A stretch of 35,164 bases of DNA, taken from positions 1-35,164 of the forward strand of contig RPFO01001244.1 in assembly GCA_009746045.1 (NCBI GenBank), written 5' to 3'. The translations under genes and the position numbers were made by a program. This DNA is from Mesostigma viride (taxonomy: Eukaryota; Streptophyta; Mesostigmatophyceae; Mesostigmatales; Mesostigmataceae). A model generated the notes under the pieces. The model was not told the origin of the DNA and made no database searches. It was given only the letters and a program-made list of their open reading frames with translations. This document shows, piece after piece, positions 20,729-29,972 of the stretch (positions are counted from its first letter, which is position 1; each line of letters begins with the position of its first letter).

Positions 20729-20732
20729 TTAA

Positions 20733-20932
20733 ATGCCGCAAGAAGCTCTCGGAGACTCGCTTCACGCTGGACGACGACTTGACCCTGGCCCAGCAACAGC
20801 GGCGACGCGAGCTATGGCCGACCTACCTTCAGTTCCGGCACTGGAGCGCAAGGGGGAAGCCGGTATACTGGAGGGGGGCGGTCATCCACGTTGACCACAA
20901 GCCCTGGCAGCCCCCTCCTGCCACCTCAGACA
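20733..20932 (+). pseudogene. Decayed non-LTR retrotransposon ORF1 (3' part)
   Basis: This continues the ORF1 reading frame after the TTAA insertion: CRKKLSETRFTLDDDLTLAQ, then QQRRRELWPTYLQFRHW and GKPVYWRGAVIHVDHKPW. This matches the C-terminal domain of LINE ORF1 proteins (basic, with an LWP...G..P.WRG pattern). It breaks off at an AT-rich segment near 20932. The same domain in a second copy lies at about 23080-23215. Confidence 0.7.
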
Positions 20933-22317
20933 AGGAATATATATTATAATAATATAATTACTTACAGCAGAGTGAAATCACTCAAACCAAAGCAAACGCC
21001 CAGCTATAAACCTCTATACAGAGCCATGTCAAATCTCTATACTACGATAAGACCAATGGAAACTCCTAACGGGAGGAACCTAATAGCCCTGCTGCACCGC
21101 AAAATCAGCCCGCGTACGGCGGAGCATGATGTCAGCCATGCATGGCCCGAGTCAGCGCCACCGACAAGCGCTGACGCCAATATGACGTCCAGGTCCGCGC
21201 CGACCATGAGGCCCGCTGGCTGGAGGAATATATATATTAAAAATATAATTATATATATATACCAGTAGTGTAGATTAGTAAGGCTTAGCCTAGCATGTGG
21301 CCCCCGCGCATGTGCGCCCATAATGGCCCCCGTGGATGATGCCTTCAACATTTAGCCACGCTATGTCTATAATGGGACCCCCATGGATGTTGCATTAAGA
21401 ATTTAGCCATGCTATGCCTATGCAGAGAGATGCTCTCTGTCGAGAAGCCATGCCCTAGCCCTTGTATTGCCATGATGATCTTCCTCCCCCGTGCCAGGAT
21501 CCCCCGCCCTTAGGCGGGTTGAACCTGAGACAGCATGGTGGTGCCGGTGCCCTGGTGCACCTAGAGCAATGGTAGCTTACATTCCCACCCTTGCATGAAG
21601 TAGCCTAGGATGTATTAAAAGCCATATGCCCCTTCTCAGGGATATGTGCTACATTGACTCCGCAACGGAGTGATGTTCCAAATTAATTAATTAATTAATT
21701 AATTAGGCGACAACCTGCAGATTAATTAACTAAGAACATACCTCCAAGGGGAGGATATGTAACACATATCCCTGAGAATGAGGATTTGTACGCTGATTTG
21801 CCCTATGTTTCCCACATTCTTATAGGCACAGGCGCCTGGGCCTAGCCGGGCACCTGGCCCGCACAGATCAGCTAGGTAGACACATCGATGATCAGATAGA
21901 CTAGCTAGCTGGCTTCAAGCCCGCCCAGCCTGGGCGATATGTCCTCACCTGGCGTGCCCCAGGCCGCCCGTGGCAGGGCCGCCACGTACCCGTGGACTTT
22001 TCGTGATAGAATCGGCATGGACACTGATGTGCTACACTAGACGTGACGGGCTCACACCCTGGAGGCAGCCTAGCTCCTGGTTTGTCTGTAATCGCGAGGC
22101 CTCACTTGAGGCCCAAAGTTTAGACCAGCTGTGGACATACATGTACATATCGACGTCTTGGGGAGATGTCCACTATATCATAAACCATGGGGAATTTGAT
22201 GCTCCGAGGTCCCCGGCCCAAAGGGGACACGAGACTAATAAATTAATTAAATAATTGCGTCAGCATACCTATGGTATCAAGCATCAAGGAGACAACCATT
22301 AAGGAGCATGGTTGTAT
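20933..22317. other. Fragmented repeat region
   Basis: No gene is seen. Two AT-rich strings with the same start (AGGAATATATATTA) occur at about 20931 and 21224. The dispersed ~70-bp motif is at 21621-21690 (inverted) and 21731-21790. TTAATTAATT tracts lie at about 21682-21706 and 22237-22255. Confidence 0.5.
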
Positions 22318-22475
22318 TGCACCCACATGCAGTGTTGCGCCCTGGCGAGTGGCACCATGCTGTGGAGAGAGCGCTCTACACGGCCTGCCCACTTGTGGCA
22401 GTGATCGAGAGAAGCTAGCGCGCCCTCCCTCCTCGTTGTGTATATAGGGTTGAAGGTTCCTTTACTCTGTATTCG
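22318..22475 (+). repeat. Left arm of a ~155-bp inverted repeat
   Basis: This is similar by eye (about 80%) to the reverse complement of about 23535-23685. Shared strings include CACCATGCTGTGGAGAGAGC and GGGTTGAAGGTTCCTTT. The arms enclose about 1.06 kb containing a decayed ORF1. Confidence 0.75.
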
Positions 22476-22504
22476 GGCACCCGACGTGACGCAGTTAATT
22501 AATT

Positions 22505-23215
22505 ACTTAATTAAGGCAAAGTCGATCGGGCACGGCATCCTGAAGCTGGAGGCAGTCGCCACCAAGGTCGAGGCCCTGGCCACCGCGCCTGCAGGTCGAT
22601 CCCCGAGATTGCCGACTAAGCGCTTAACGGCCACCATCGCTGCCCAAGCTGCTAGCTGATCGGGCCAGCGATGACCTCTCGACTCGAGCCTCCTCCAGGG
22701 GCGGACCTGCTCAAGAGCCAAGCAACCTCTACCACCACCGCCATATCGATATCCACCAAGCTACAGCCGGGAGCTGGAATGGAAGACAGACGTCGCGAGG
22801 CCGCTAACCGCGATCGCCGCCGCTGCCGGGTCATCTTCAAGCTCGCTTCGATGATGCATCCAGGGGAAACCCCGGATTCTCTTCTCGACCAGCTCCAGGA
22901 CAAGTTCTTAATTCGCGCGACTGGAGCGCTGCACGCGGCATGGCACTGCAGGGGTCCCACCGCCTGCCAAAATATTGGCCAAATCACGGGACGTCGACAA
23001 GGCTGGCCCGCCCCCCCCAACAGTACTCTTCACGGACCTTCAGCAACATCGCCCTAAGAGCCCGGTTCCTGTCTTGCCGGAAGAAGCTGGAGAACCCCCC
23101 CTGGTCGCTTGATGACGACCTGATGCCCAGCAGCAGCAACGCCGCGACCAGTGGCCTGGCTACGTACGTACATCCGGTACAAGACCAGCCCCGAAAAATA
23201 ATTCATAAGCACGTG
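22505..23215 (+). pseudogene. Second decayed non-LTR retrotransposon ORF1 copy
   Basis: Recognisable pieces in shifting frames include a Val/Glu/Ala coiled-coil fragment (ILKLEAVATKVEALATA), EDRRREAANRDRRRCRVIFK with MHPGETPDSLLDQLQDKFL, and CRKKLENPPWSLDDDLMP followed one frame over by QQQRRDQWPGYVR. The last parts align with the C-terminal domain at 20733-20932 of the other copy but are clearly diverged. Several frameshifts and stops make it non-functional. It ends before a TTAATTAATT tract at about 23225. Confidence 0.65.
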
Positions 23216-23243
23216 ACTGCATCGATTAATTAATTAATTAATT

Positions 23244-23315
23244 AAAATCATAGCTCCGTTGGGAGCATATGTAACACATAGCCCTGAGAAAGGGGCATCT
23301 ATGGGTTTGTAATAC
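23244..23315 (+). repeat. Copy of the dispersed ~70-bp motif
   Basis: It contains CATAGCTCCG, GGGAGCATATGTAACACATA and CCCTGAGAAAGGGGCAT, directly after a TTAATTAATT tract, and is followed by GGGCTACAACCTGCAGG. It belongs to the family described at 17388-17530. Confidence 0.7.
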
Positions 23316-23534
23316 AATCAGGGCTACAACCTGCAGGTGGAGGATGTACAACTGTCACCTGCTCTGGGTGCACAAGGTGCACCTGCACCGCCATGATGGT
23401 TCATGCCTCCTTAACAAGCACAGGCACCCGGCCAGGGGGGGCTTGAGGAGAGGGCCTAGAAGGCCTGCATGACATATGGGGTGGAGGGTATGTGGCTAGG
23501 CTATACTGCATCGATATCACGTGGGCATGCCAGT

Positions 23535-23685
23535 ACAGAGCAAAGGAACCTTCAACCCTATACACAACGAGTCCTCCTGAGGGAGGGCGCCCTAGCACTT
23601 CTCACTGCCACCAGTGGGCAGGCCACAGAGCGCTCTCTCCACAGCATGGTGCCGGGGCGCAACACTGTGGGTGCCTTTATTGGTA
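23535..23685 (-). repeat. Right arm of the ~155-bp inverted repeat
   Basis: This is the inverted counterpart of 22318-22475; shared strings include AAAGGAACCTTCAACCC and GCTCTCTCCACAGCATGGTG. The arms do not end at matching target duplications, so I do not call them transposon termini. Confidence 0.75.
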
Positions 23686-24325
23686 CCCACGTGACGCAGT
23701 ACGTCCACGTGATCCTTAATTAATAAATTAATCTGGACGTACTCAGGACTGAGGCTAAAGCATGCACAGTTGGTACTGTTTGCTGCATAGCTTGCGCCCA
23801 CTGGGGACCACTTGGTCGAATGTTTCTTTGATAGCCATGAAAATACAAGTCAGTGACGAAAAGGCGGTATATGTCATGGGGAGGCCAGTTCATGCACCCT
23901 TTCTCACTCAATTGGACAATCAACTACATGAGCCATCTCCATGAATAAAGAATCGAAGGCGATGCAACGCTGGCAATGTTGCTAGCATTGTGTAAGAAGT
24001 CTCCACATATCGTAAGGGCTTGCTAGGGTGAAGTAATAACAAATTCAGCAGCACGTCCCAGTATAGAACAACCACGCTCACTGGTTCCCACTATGCAACT
24101 GGCCATCACCGCCAAACAGTTGCCAATGGGCAGTGCCATGAAATCCAATCTACACTTGTATTGCCGCCTTGTCAGAGTAAGAACTTTATACAAACTCCAC
24201 GGCGCTCTTCGAAGGCACAAGAAGCAGCACGGGTGCACCATCAGCACCAACAAGCGCCGCCCTGATTCCCAAACACGAAACCTCGCCTTGGCTTGAGCAC
24301 TAGTCTACACACATCCTTTGCCCGC
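23686..24325. other. Region downstream of the AP-2 mu gene
   Basis: The 3' untranslated region of the minus-strand AP-2 mu gene should lie here. No clear TGTAA signal on the minus strand stood out, and no other gene was recognised. Confidence 0.4.
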
Positions 24326-24406
24326 TCAGCAGCGGATCTCGTATTGCCCTCCCCGGGTCACGTAGCGGACCCACTTGACCGTCTGGTAGTTGCTCTTCTC
24401 CCACAC
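24326..24406 (-). CDS. AP2M: AP-2 mu last exon (VWEKSN...YEIRC, stop)
   Basis: This is an 81-nt, phase-0 exon after acceptor CAG (24409-24407), encoding 26 residues and TGA. The C-terminal Cys and the EIRC ending distinguish AP-2 mu from AP-1 mu. Confidence 0.93.
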   Translation of the reverse strand: MWEKSNYQTVKWVRYVTRGGQYEIRC

Positions 24407-27400
24407 CTGGGGGCAAGGCACACCCAAGCCACAAACCACCGCAGAGTAACAACTCCCGATAAAAAATAATTATTAATAAGTGAATTCCCGAAAAAGGCAC
24501 GAAGCCACTCAAGAGGCACTAGGCAAGGCAGTGGATGGTCCGGCATTCTTGGGGTTGCAACGCTACATTTGTAAGACTTATCGGGGTGCATGAGCCTGCA
24601 CAGCACAGCACAACTTACCCTCAAGAAGCGCACACGGAGGCCTGACGCAGTGAACATGGGGACCTGCACGCCGTCACCAGAGCGAAGGAGAGGGGCAAGC
24701 CAAACGCACATGTGAGCTACCAAAGCATAATCGCACACAAGTAAGTCAGATACACATGGGGGCATGTGTGGGGAGGGAAGAATGGGGGCCAACAAGAGGC
24801 CATTGGAGACATGGAGAGATACTTGTCACACATGATTGAGAGTGCGCGCCGTCACCAGTGAGAAGCAGGAGGGCGACCGAAGACCCAGCAGTAGCGTTTG
24901 CCAACATTGAGACCACTGTTTTGTTTGCTTGTTAACCAAACTACCAAAACACTTGTCTAATTGTTGACAAGTGTTGACTATCACATGCCTGCGCTTTGTA
25001 GGGTTAGGCTTGACCAAGCGCTTCTCCACCACCGCCATCTGGCGTGCCAGGGCGGATGCAGCCGTGACCTTGAGCGCTACTATCAATGCGAGTATAGTAG
25101 CTGATGAGACTGGTCTGCCTTGAGAGACGAAAGGGAGTGCAGCACCCTTGTGCGCATGATGACAAGGGTAGCCATGGCCATGCGTCGCAATGTAAAGCCA
25201 AATCGAACGTACAGAGATATAGCATACCTGCTGCCAAGTGCGGCAGCAAATATGCAACTGATTCCTATAAGTATTCCTAATTATTCTTTCTTGAGTGAGC
25301 AGCATGGCGGGTGGCTTCCCAAAACACACTCCTCGCTGAGGCCCTGCATCCGACGATACATGCAATACTGTAAGGAGTGAAAAACATGGAGTCTTCCCTA
25401 TCAGCAAGTCTTTTGTTGCCCCAACCCCCTGTGATTGAACCCTGCCTGGCCCTGCCCCCAGGCCCCAGCCTCACACTCGCACGCACTGCTGCAGGGAACT
25501 AGTCGGAGACGTGCAGAGGCAGGCAGGCGCACACCCGCACGCACACCCACAAAACCAATCAACAAATGCACAGACACCCACACGTACACACAACCACACA
25601 CAAGACCGCAGAATACAGGCAGCGCACACATCCTTCCCCACTGACCCCTCATCTTAATTCGCGCCCCTCTCATTCCTCCCTCCCATCTAACCGGAGCCCG
25701 GTGCCCCCGCAACAATACAGCTTGGTGTAGGACTTCCAAGCATCATCCTTGCCAAGACAGCCCTATCACACCAAGCCAACAAGGTCATGGATAGCATGGC
25801 CCAACGAGGGGCGCGCACCCACCTGGAACTCGAGCCGGATGGGCGGCCGCGACCAGGCCTTCTTCTCCACGGTGGTGGACACGAGCACCACGTCCGCGCT
25901 CAGGCTAAGCTCCGTCTGGCCGGGGAAGCGCTTGATCCTGGCACACGCGACCGGGGGGCAACAAGGGCACATGCAACGGGGGGGCCACGAAAGACGAACC
26001 CACGCGATGTAAGGCAATTTAAAGTGATTTGCAAAAGTGGGGGCAAATGCCACGTAACAGACAAGGAGCGCTTGCCACGCGGGCGTAGGTGAGCATGCCC
26101 AGTGGAACTTTTGGTGCCATGCTGGATGGTGACCAAGAGGAAAAGAGTGAGCAGCGTCAGATGCCACACAAGCGGCGTCTACAAAAAGCGGGGTCCCAAT
26201 TAAAGTAGAGGGCTAACGAATAGGATAGGATAAGGGCTAGGAAAAGAATAGGCTAAGGGATAGGATATTCCGAGGTTACAACGAGGCAATGTGTGGCTAG
26301 AGGCTCAAGCGGATCGTTTCAAACAGGAAATTCTCCAATTCTCCAAAACCATCCCTGTTTACGGATTTGGCAACCAGAGCAGTCCTGACAGCACAAGGAG
26401 CTGGAGAGTGCCAGTATTTAGTAGCGCCCACCCACCATACCACCTCCCACTTACGTCTTCCGGTACCTAGCGCCCACCCACCCTAGCCAAGGGACATCCG
26501 CGACCCGGAAGGGCTGGCCTTGCGAGGCAGCAGGAAGGGATGTGGGGTGATTCGCTCTACTACGCTATAGTGTAGCCAATGGTGGGGCTTGACTTGTCGC
26601 GAGGTAGCCTTGTGTGGCACGGTGCCTATAATCTACTAAACGGTGCACATCATCCGCCAAACGGTGTAGTGTCACCTAGCGTTATAATGCAACACATTAT
26701 AAACAACCCAGGAGCCAGCCCGCCACTGGTTCCACATGCCTGACGTCTCGATTGTATTCTTCCTTGGCACGCATCTGCATCCTACAGCCACCGACTACGT
26801 CCACACCTATACGTCGATCTCTTTGCTGCATGCATACAACACGGCCACTTACTTCCACGGGGCATTCTGTCTGGTGCCTGTATTTGTGAGCAACCAAGAA
26901 CAGCACTGTCTACACAAATGGGCACGTACCAGTATAGTGCATTTTATGCACGAGCCGCACATCACCTCCACATGAGCGCGCGTCCTGGCTGGCGTCATCG
27001 GAGGAGCACTAAAAACAAAAAAGCCCAGAAAAATACAAACTACAATTATGTCCATGCTATAAACTACTGGTATGACATAAGTCAAACACATTTGGGTGCA
27101 TATCCCTGCTAACTCACTTCCAGACGAGCGCGTTCTGGCTGGCGCCCTCACACTAGCATGCAACTGGGGATGTACTACAGAATACAGCTGGGGATGTACT
27201 ATAGTATACAACTGGGGGTGTACTATAGTATACAACTGGGGATGTGCGATAGTATATTGGATTGTATGAGCCCGGCCACTTACTTCCACACGAGCGCGTT
27301 CTGGCTGGCGTCGTACTTGGCCTTGCCCGCCGTCACGTTGATGACGGCATGCGCCGTGTACTTGGGCACGGGCACCTTGACCACCACGCCCAGCGCAAAC

Positions 27401-29293
27401 AGCTTGGCTGCGTACAGGCTCTTGAGCTGGCGAACGCAGCCACGAGCACAGGCGCAAGCGTGCCCACACGCCAGCATGAAATCAGCACGCGAAACCCAGG
27501 GTAAACAAAGCAAGTAGAGTATCATGCAGCGCAAGCGATTACGAGCAGTTGTGCCTATCTGGGTGCGTACAGTGTCTGTTCAGCAAAATGCTGTAATAGT
27601 ATATGGCTGGAAGCATTTATCGCCAATGCAAGGACTGCACTGTATTTTAGCATCCCTAAAGGGCAACATCAACTACCAGGCCCAACCTTGATGGAGTTGG
27701 CCATCGTGAGCGTTTGCTAGTGCAGTGACTGGCCCTATATAATATTAAGTATAGCCAATATAATATTAAGTATAGCCAGGTAGACTTCCATGCCCACCTT
27801 GACGCTGGTCACCCTGTGCGTGCGCTAGAATACCAGCTGCCCCTATTCCATGAGCTATCGTGACCACCACCTTGACGCTGGTCACCCTGTGCGCGTGCTA
27901 GAGTACCAGCTGCCCCTATTCCATGAGCTATCGTGACCACCCACCTTGACGCTGGTCACCCTGTGCGTGTGCTAGAGTACCAGCTGCCACTATTCCATGA
28001 GCTATCGTGACCACCCACCTTGACGCTGGTCTCCCTGTGCGTGTGCTAGAGTACCAGCTGCCCCTATTCCATGAGCTATCGTGACCACCCACCTTGACGT
28101 TGGTCACCCTGTGCGTGCGCTAGAGTACCAGCTGCCCCTATTCCATGAGCTATCGTGACCACCCACCTTGACGCTGGTTACCCTGTGCGTGTGCTAGAGT
28201 ACCAGCTGCCCCTATTCCATGAGCTATCGTGACCACCCACCTTGACGTTGGTCTCCATGCGCGTGCGGCCGAGCTCCTTGACCAGCGGGATGACACGGAT
28301 GGGCAGGTTCACGCCCTCCGTGATGCGGTACCTGGCCAGGGGGGGAAAGGCAAAATAGACGCTTCCAATGTTAAACACTTAACCTAGGTTACTGCGACAA
28401 ATGAAACCACACACCATTCCTAGTGACAAGAGAAGTAACTCTCCCACGGGCAGTGTCGGAGTGACCCCGTGCGCCCTGTGGCTATAAACTTGGGGTATGC
28501 TCACGCCCTGAGCCCTCTTTACGTGAGGCCCTGCCCTGCAGCCCGGAAAGACACCGAGAAACAAGCCCGGAAAGACACCGAGAAACAAGCCCGGAAAGAC
28601 ACCGAGAAACAAGCCCGGAAAGACAATTAGATCCGGGGGCACTACCCGCCCGAGTGCGCAGGAATGGTGGGCGAAGCACATGCACAAGAGAGAAACAAAG
28701 GCTTAAGGAGCCTAAATGGGGTGGCAGATCGGCCCCCTTTCAGCCCCCTGCAACGTAAATACAAAATGAGCAAATAGATCATTTAAGCCCCCTCATCATT
28801 AGAGCCACCAAGAGACAGCAGCAAAAAGGCCATAAGAAGACCAGAAAGCCGCCGGGACTAAGCATCCAGTGCTCAAATCATTATCCCGCCACCCATCCAC
28901 CCATCCATGGACCCACTGATGAAAACAGCTGTATCACCCACTGGACCCTGATCCCACACAGCCACTCTCTTTGCAGACGCCAATCAACACGAGCGCTAAC
29001 AAAAGCGCAAACTCCCCATCCCCTGCAAACGCCGCACCTACTCAGCGTATGCAAGTACAATGCATGAAAGTCACAACTCGCCACTCGCTTCATGAGCACG
29101 CACTCCTCAACAAGAACAACCAAGCAGCACACCATGCAAACCATCATTGTAATCAGGTACATTAGCACCCACTCACTTCATGAGCTCAAACTCGCCATCG
29201 GGCGGCACGAAGCTGACTGTCTTCTCTGCGTTGAAGCGACCCAGGTTGACGCACTGGTGGAAGGTGACGTCGTCCAGCTCGATCGACTTGGAG
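24326..29293 (-). CDS. AP2M: AP-2 complex subunit mu, C-terminal part (6 exons)
   Basis: Six minus-strand exons with GT-AG borders join in one frame: 29293-29177, 28331-28241, 27426-27284, 25937-25823, 24663-24619 and 24406-24326 (stop). They encode the C-terminal mu-homology domain of the AP-2 clathrin adaptor, from [16 protein letters not shown] to the terminal YEIRC. Plant-type hallmarks are [53 protein letters not shown] and [11 protein letters not shown]; the Trp and Arg of KWVRY correspond to residues that hold the Y-x-x-phi cargo signal in mammalian mu2. AP-2 selects cargo for clathrin endocytosis at the plasma membrane. The next upstream exons lie in this window on the opposite strand (32592-33502); the N-terminal longin-like part is absent. 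Confidence 0.93.
24619..24663 (-). CDS. AP2M: AP-2 mu exon ([15 protein letters not shown])
   Basis: This is a 45-nt, phase-0 exon with acceptor GTGCAG and donor GTAAGT from 24618. It encodes exactly [15 protein letters not shown]. Confidence 0.93.
25823..25937 (-). CDS. AP2M: AP-2 mu exon ([10 protein letters not shown]...RLEFQ)
   Basis: This is a 115-nt exon: one base completing a Lys codon plus 38 codons. The acceptor is GTGCCAG and the donor GTGGGT from 25822. Confidence 0.93.
26842..27147 (-). repeat. Three degenerate copies of an AP-2 mu exon 3' edge with splice site
   Basis: The exon edge at 27278-27310 (plus-strand core ACACGAGCGCGTTCTGGCTG, preceded by ACTTACTTCC) recurs at 27112-27144 with about three changes, at about 26959-26992 with more, and at about 26842-26876 (exact GGCCACTTACTTCCAC). 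All lie in the downstream intron, in the exon's orientation, about 115-165 bp apart. Confidence 0.8.
27284..27426 (-). CDS. AP2M: AP-2 mu exon ([17 protein letters not shown]...)
   Basis: This is a 143-nt exon of 47 codons plus two bases. The acceptor is CGCCAG and the donor GTAAGT from 27283. Degenerate copies of its 3' edge lie in the following intron. Confidence 0.92.
27731..27778. repeat. Short tandem duplication, AT-rich
   Basis: The string AATATAATATTAAGTATAGCC, or nearly so, occurs twice in a row immediately before the 75-bp array. Confidence 0.8.
27790..28240 (-). repeat. ~75-bp array, six copies of the exon 28241 3' edge
   Basis: Each unit begins CCCACCTTGACGCTGGTC or a near relative and continues about 75 bp, starting near 27792, 27864, 27936, 28011, 28085 and 28160. 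The next position in the series, 28234, is the true exon border CCCACCTTGACGTTGGTC. On the minus strand each unit reads as exon end AAG followed by a GTGGGTGG-type donor, so the intron opens with up to seven successive 5' splice sites. Confidence 0.92.
28241..28331 (-). CDS. AP2M: AP-2 mu exon ([13 protein letters not shown]...TNVK)
   Basis: This is a 91-nt exon: one base plus 30 codons. The acceptor is GGCCAG and the donor GTGGGT from 28240. Its 3' edge is the template of the ~75-bp array at 27790-28240. Confidence 0.93.
28332..29176 (-). other. AP-2 mu intron with a 24-bp tandem repeat
   Basis: This is the intron between the exons at 29177 and 28331. A 24-bp unit is repeated 3.5 times at 28541-28625. 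Nothing else was recognised. Confidence 0.6.
28541..28625. repeat. 24-bp tandem repeat, 3.5 copies
   Basis: The perfect repeat unit starts GCCCGGAAAGACACCGAGAA, at 28541, 28565, 28589 and 28613. Confidence 0.96.
29177..29293 (-). CDS. AP2M: AP-2 mu exon ([16 protein letters not shown]...)
   Basis: This is a 117-nt exon: one base, 38 codons, two bases. The acceptor is CCCCCAG and the donor GTGAGT from 29176. The first base needs a two-base phase from the exon before, which is what the plus-strand exon ending at 33502 provides (GG+C, a Gly codon). Confidence 0.92.
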
Positions 29294-29325
29294 CTGGGGG
29301 TGGGGGTGGGGGTGGGGGTGGGCAG
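29294..29325. repeat. (GGGGGT)n next to an AP-2 mu acceptor
   Basis: This is a G5T repeat of about four units. On the transcribed strand it is (ACCCCC)n running directly into the CAG acceptor, so the polypyrimidine tract of this 3' splice site is itself a minisatellite. Confidence 0.85.
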
Positions 29326-29480
29326 GGTTGGTGGGTCCACAGGGCAGAAGGGTGATTCATGACCAATTATTTAATATTTATGTATTCATTATTTATGGGC
29401 GGGGTTCGGGCAAAGGGCAGAATAGGGATCCATGATTCATTATTGATATAGTAGTATTGATTATTTATGGGTGGGGCGTG

Positions 29481-29530
29481 ACCGGTGGAAGGTGACGTCA
29501 TGGTGCTCAATGGACTTGGAGCTGAAGAGG
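29481..29530 (-). repeat. Degenerate copy of an AP-2 mu exon 5' edge
   Basis: Plus-strand GGTGGAAGGTGACGTC followed by a diverged stretch and GACTTGGAGCTG matches the exon 5' edge at 29262-29296. It lies about 215 bp upstream in transcript sense, inside the intron. The flanking intron string ATTATTTATGGGYGGGG also occurs twice (about 29390 and 29460). Confidence 0.75.
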
Positions 29531-29611
29531 GGGGAAGGATTGGCATTATGGGTCGAGGGTGATCAGTGGACCATTGGTGGGCTTGTAGGGTGAAAGAGGA
29601 TGGATGGCAAG

Positions 29612-29735
29612 GAAAACAGGGGAGGGGAGAACCTAGGAGGCATGGGTATCATCGAAGGAGGGGGTCACAGGCGGACAGGAGAGGGGAGCAAATAGGAGGC
29701 ATGGGTGCAGGGTATCATCAAAGGAGGGGGTCATA
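29612..29735. repeat. ~75-bp direct duplication
   Basis: Two imperfect copies share GAGGGGAG, TAGGAGGCATGGGT, GTATCATC and AAGGAGGGGGTCA. Confidence 0.8.
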
Positions 29736-29972
29736 CAAGGAGAGCAGGCAACTGGAAGTCACCCGCCCGGCTCACAGCGACAAAAAAGCTACAAAATTAT
29801 ACGCCGAGTCCACACTGCACGAATGGTGGCGATCACCAAACGTACGTATAGCGCTATCATTTTCGTTGACCATTTTCAAGATCATATCATGTGCTTCCAT
29901 GGCACGGGCCGCACCCCATCATCCAGGCTGCCATAGATTAATAGAATGGCTGAGCGCCCTCGGATCCCTTGG

